From contig JBEKBO010000026.1 of the NCBI GenBank assembly GCA_050015355.1, positions 1 through 40,208 on the forward strand: a stretch of 40,208 bases of DNA, in the 5' to 3' direction. Positions 40,089-40,208 of the stretch are shown here, in pieces. Within the stretch, counting starts at the first letter, position 1, and every line of letters starts with the position of its first letter. The position numbers and the translations under genes were made by a program. Origin of the DNA: CAWBRT01 sp050015355. GTDB lineage: Bacteria > Acidobacteriota > Terriglobia > Terriglobales > Acidobacteriaceae. The notes under the pieces are model-generated. The model did not search any database. It worked only from the letters and a program-made list of their open reading frames with translations, and was not told the origin of the DNA.

Positions 40089-40208
40089 CTAGGGAGACTC
40101 TGATTAAGTTCTCTGCTTTCCACAGCTACTCGGGTTAAAGTGCAAGCGAGTAGGTGGATTGAGAAGATGAGGCAGAGGACATTGGCGATGATGACTGGCT
40201 TTGAGCGG
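40089..40208 (+). mobile_element. Partial IS5-family insertion sequence, right window end
   Basis: CTAG (40089-40092) is followed by the tip GGAGACTCTGATTAAG. ATG 40167 opens the transposase frame MRQRTLAMMTGFER, which runs to the last base, with GAGAAG before the ATG. The segment is the exact reverse complement of 2-121, so this is a second copy of the same element in opposite orientation, or the same element seen twice at contig breaks. The transposase continues outside the window. Confidence 0.72.

Overview
The window looks like chromosomal DNA of a GC-rich Gram-negative soil-type bacterium, most likely an Acidobacteriota (Terriglobia-like) genome or metagenome contig. This rests on the gene set (two-part B12 mutase, TolC protein with a Gly-rich insert, NtrC-type regulators, CgeB-like glycosyltransferases) and on abundant intergenic hairpin repeats. 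It is an inference, since no rRNA or other taxonomic marker is present. The two ends are a perfect 120-bp inverted repeat. Each end carries the start of an IS5-type transposase, and the homology stops exactly at a CTAG target-like tetranucleotide, so the window lies between two oppositely oriented IS copies, or is a contig broken at them.

Layout. 0.1-5.8 kb (minus strand): a small hypothetical gene beside the IS end, an acyl-CoA carboxylase carboxyltransferase, and the small (B12-binding) and large (catalytic) subunits of a methylmalonyl-CoA-type mutase. The two mutase genes are separated by a ~1-kb island with a secreted Thr/Ser/Gln-rich protein, flanked by ~75-bp imperfect direct repeats. 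6.3-7.6 kb (plus): ECF sigma factor and RskA-like anti-sigma factor. 7.8-10 kb (minus): TolC-like outer membrane protein. 10.4-16.7 kb: truA, a VOC protein, a Cys-rich small protein, a secreted protein, fabI, a small protein, and a glutamate dehydrogenase homologue lacking its key lysines. 16.9-19.3 kb: APC permease with a cytosolic USP-like tail. 19.7-23.9 kb (minus): NtrC-type regulator, NtrB-type kinase and a lipoprotein, apparently one signalling unit. 24.5-27.4 kb: a PAS sensor ending abruptly and a rhomboid protease with TPR-like tail. 28.1-30.9 kb (plus): a second NtrC-type regulator sandwiched between a kinase-DHp-only small protein and a degenerate receiver protein whose translation start is tandemly duplicated. 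31.3-39.4 kb (plus): a tiny membrane protein, then a glycan locus (methyltransferase, glycosidase-like protein, sugar epimerase, one GT4 and three CgeB-like glycosyltransferases, several with ATGA overlaps). 39.8 kb: a CDGSH iron-sulfur protein.

Functionally, the carboxylase and mutase fit propionyl-CoA to succinyl-CoA metabolism. The central part is dominated by signalling (ECF/anti-sigma, two sigma54-dependent regulators, PAS sensor), and the right part makes or decorates a surface glycan or glycolipid.

The most unusual signal is in the gaps. A family of hairpins has the form CCCC-[8-bp stem]-loop close to CCGCWGTTG-[complementary stem]-GGGG and recurs at seven or more loci on both strands. 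The stem sequence differs between loci while pairing is kept. Copies sit in tandem, nested in larger palindromic repeats, and inside two coding sequences. The second is a 74-bp tandem array that repeats the ribosome-binding site and first eight codons of the degenerate receiver gene.
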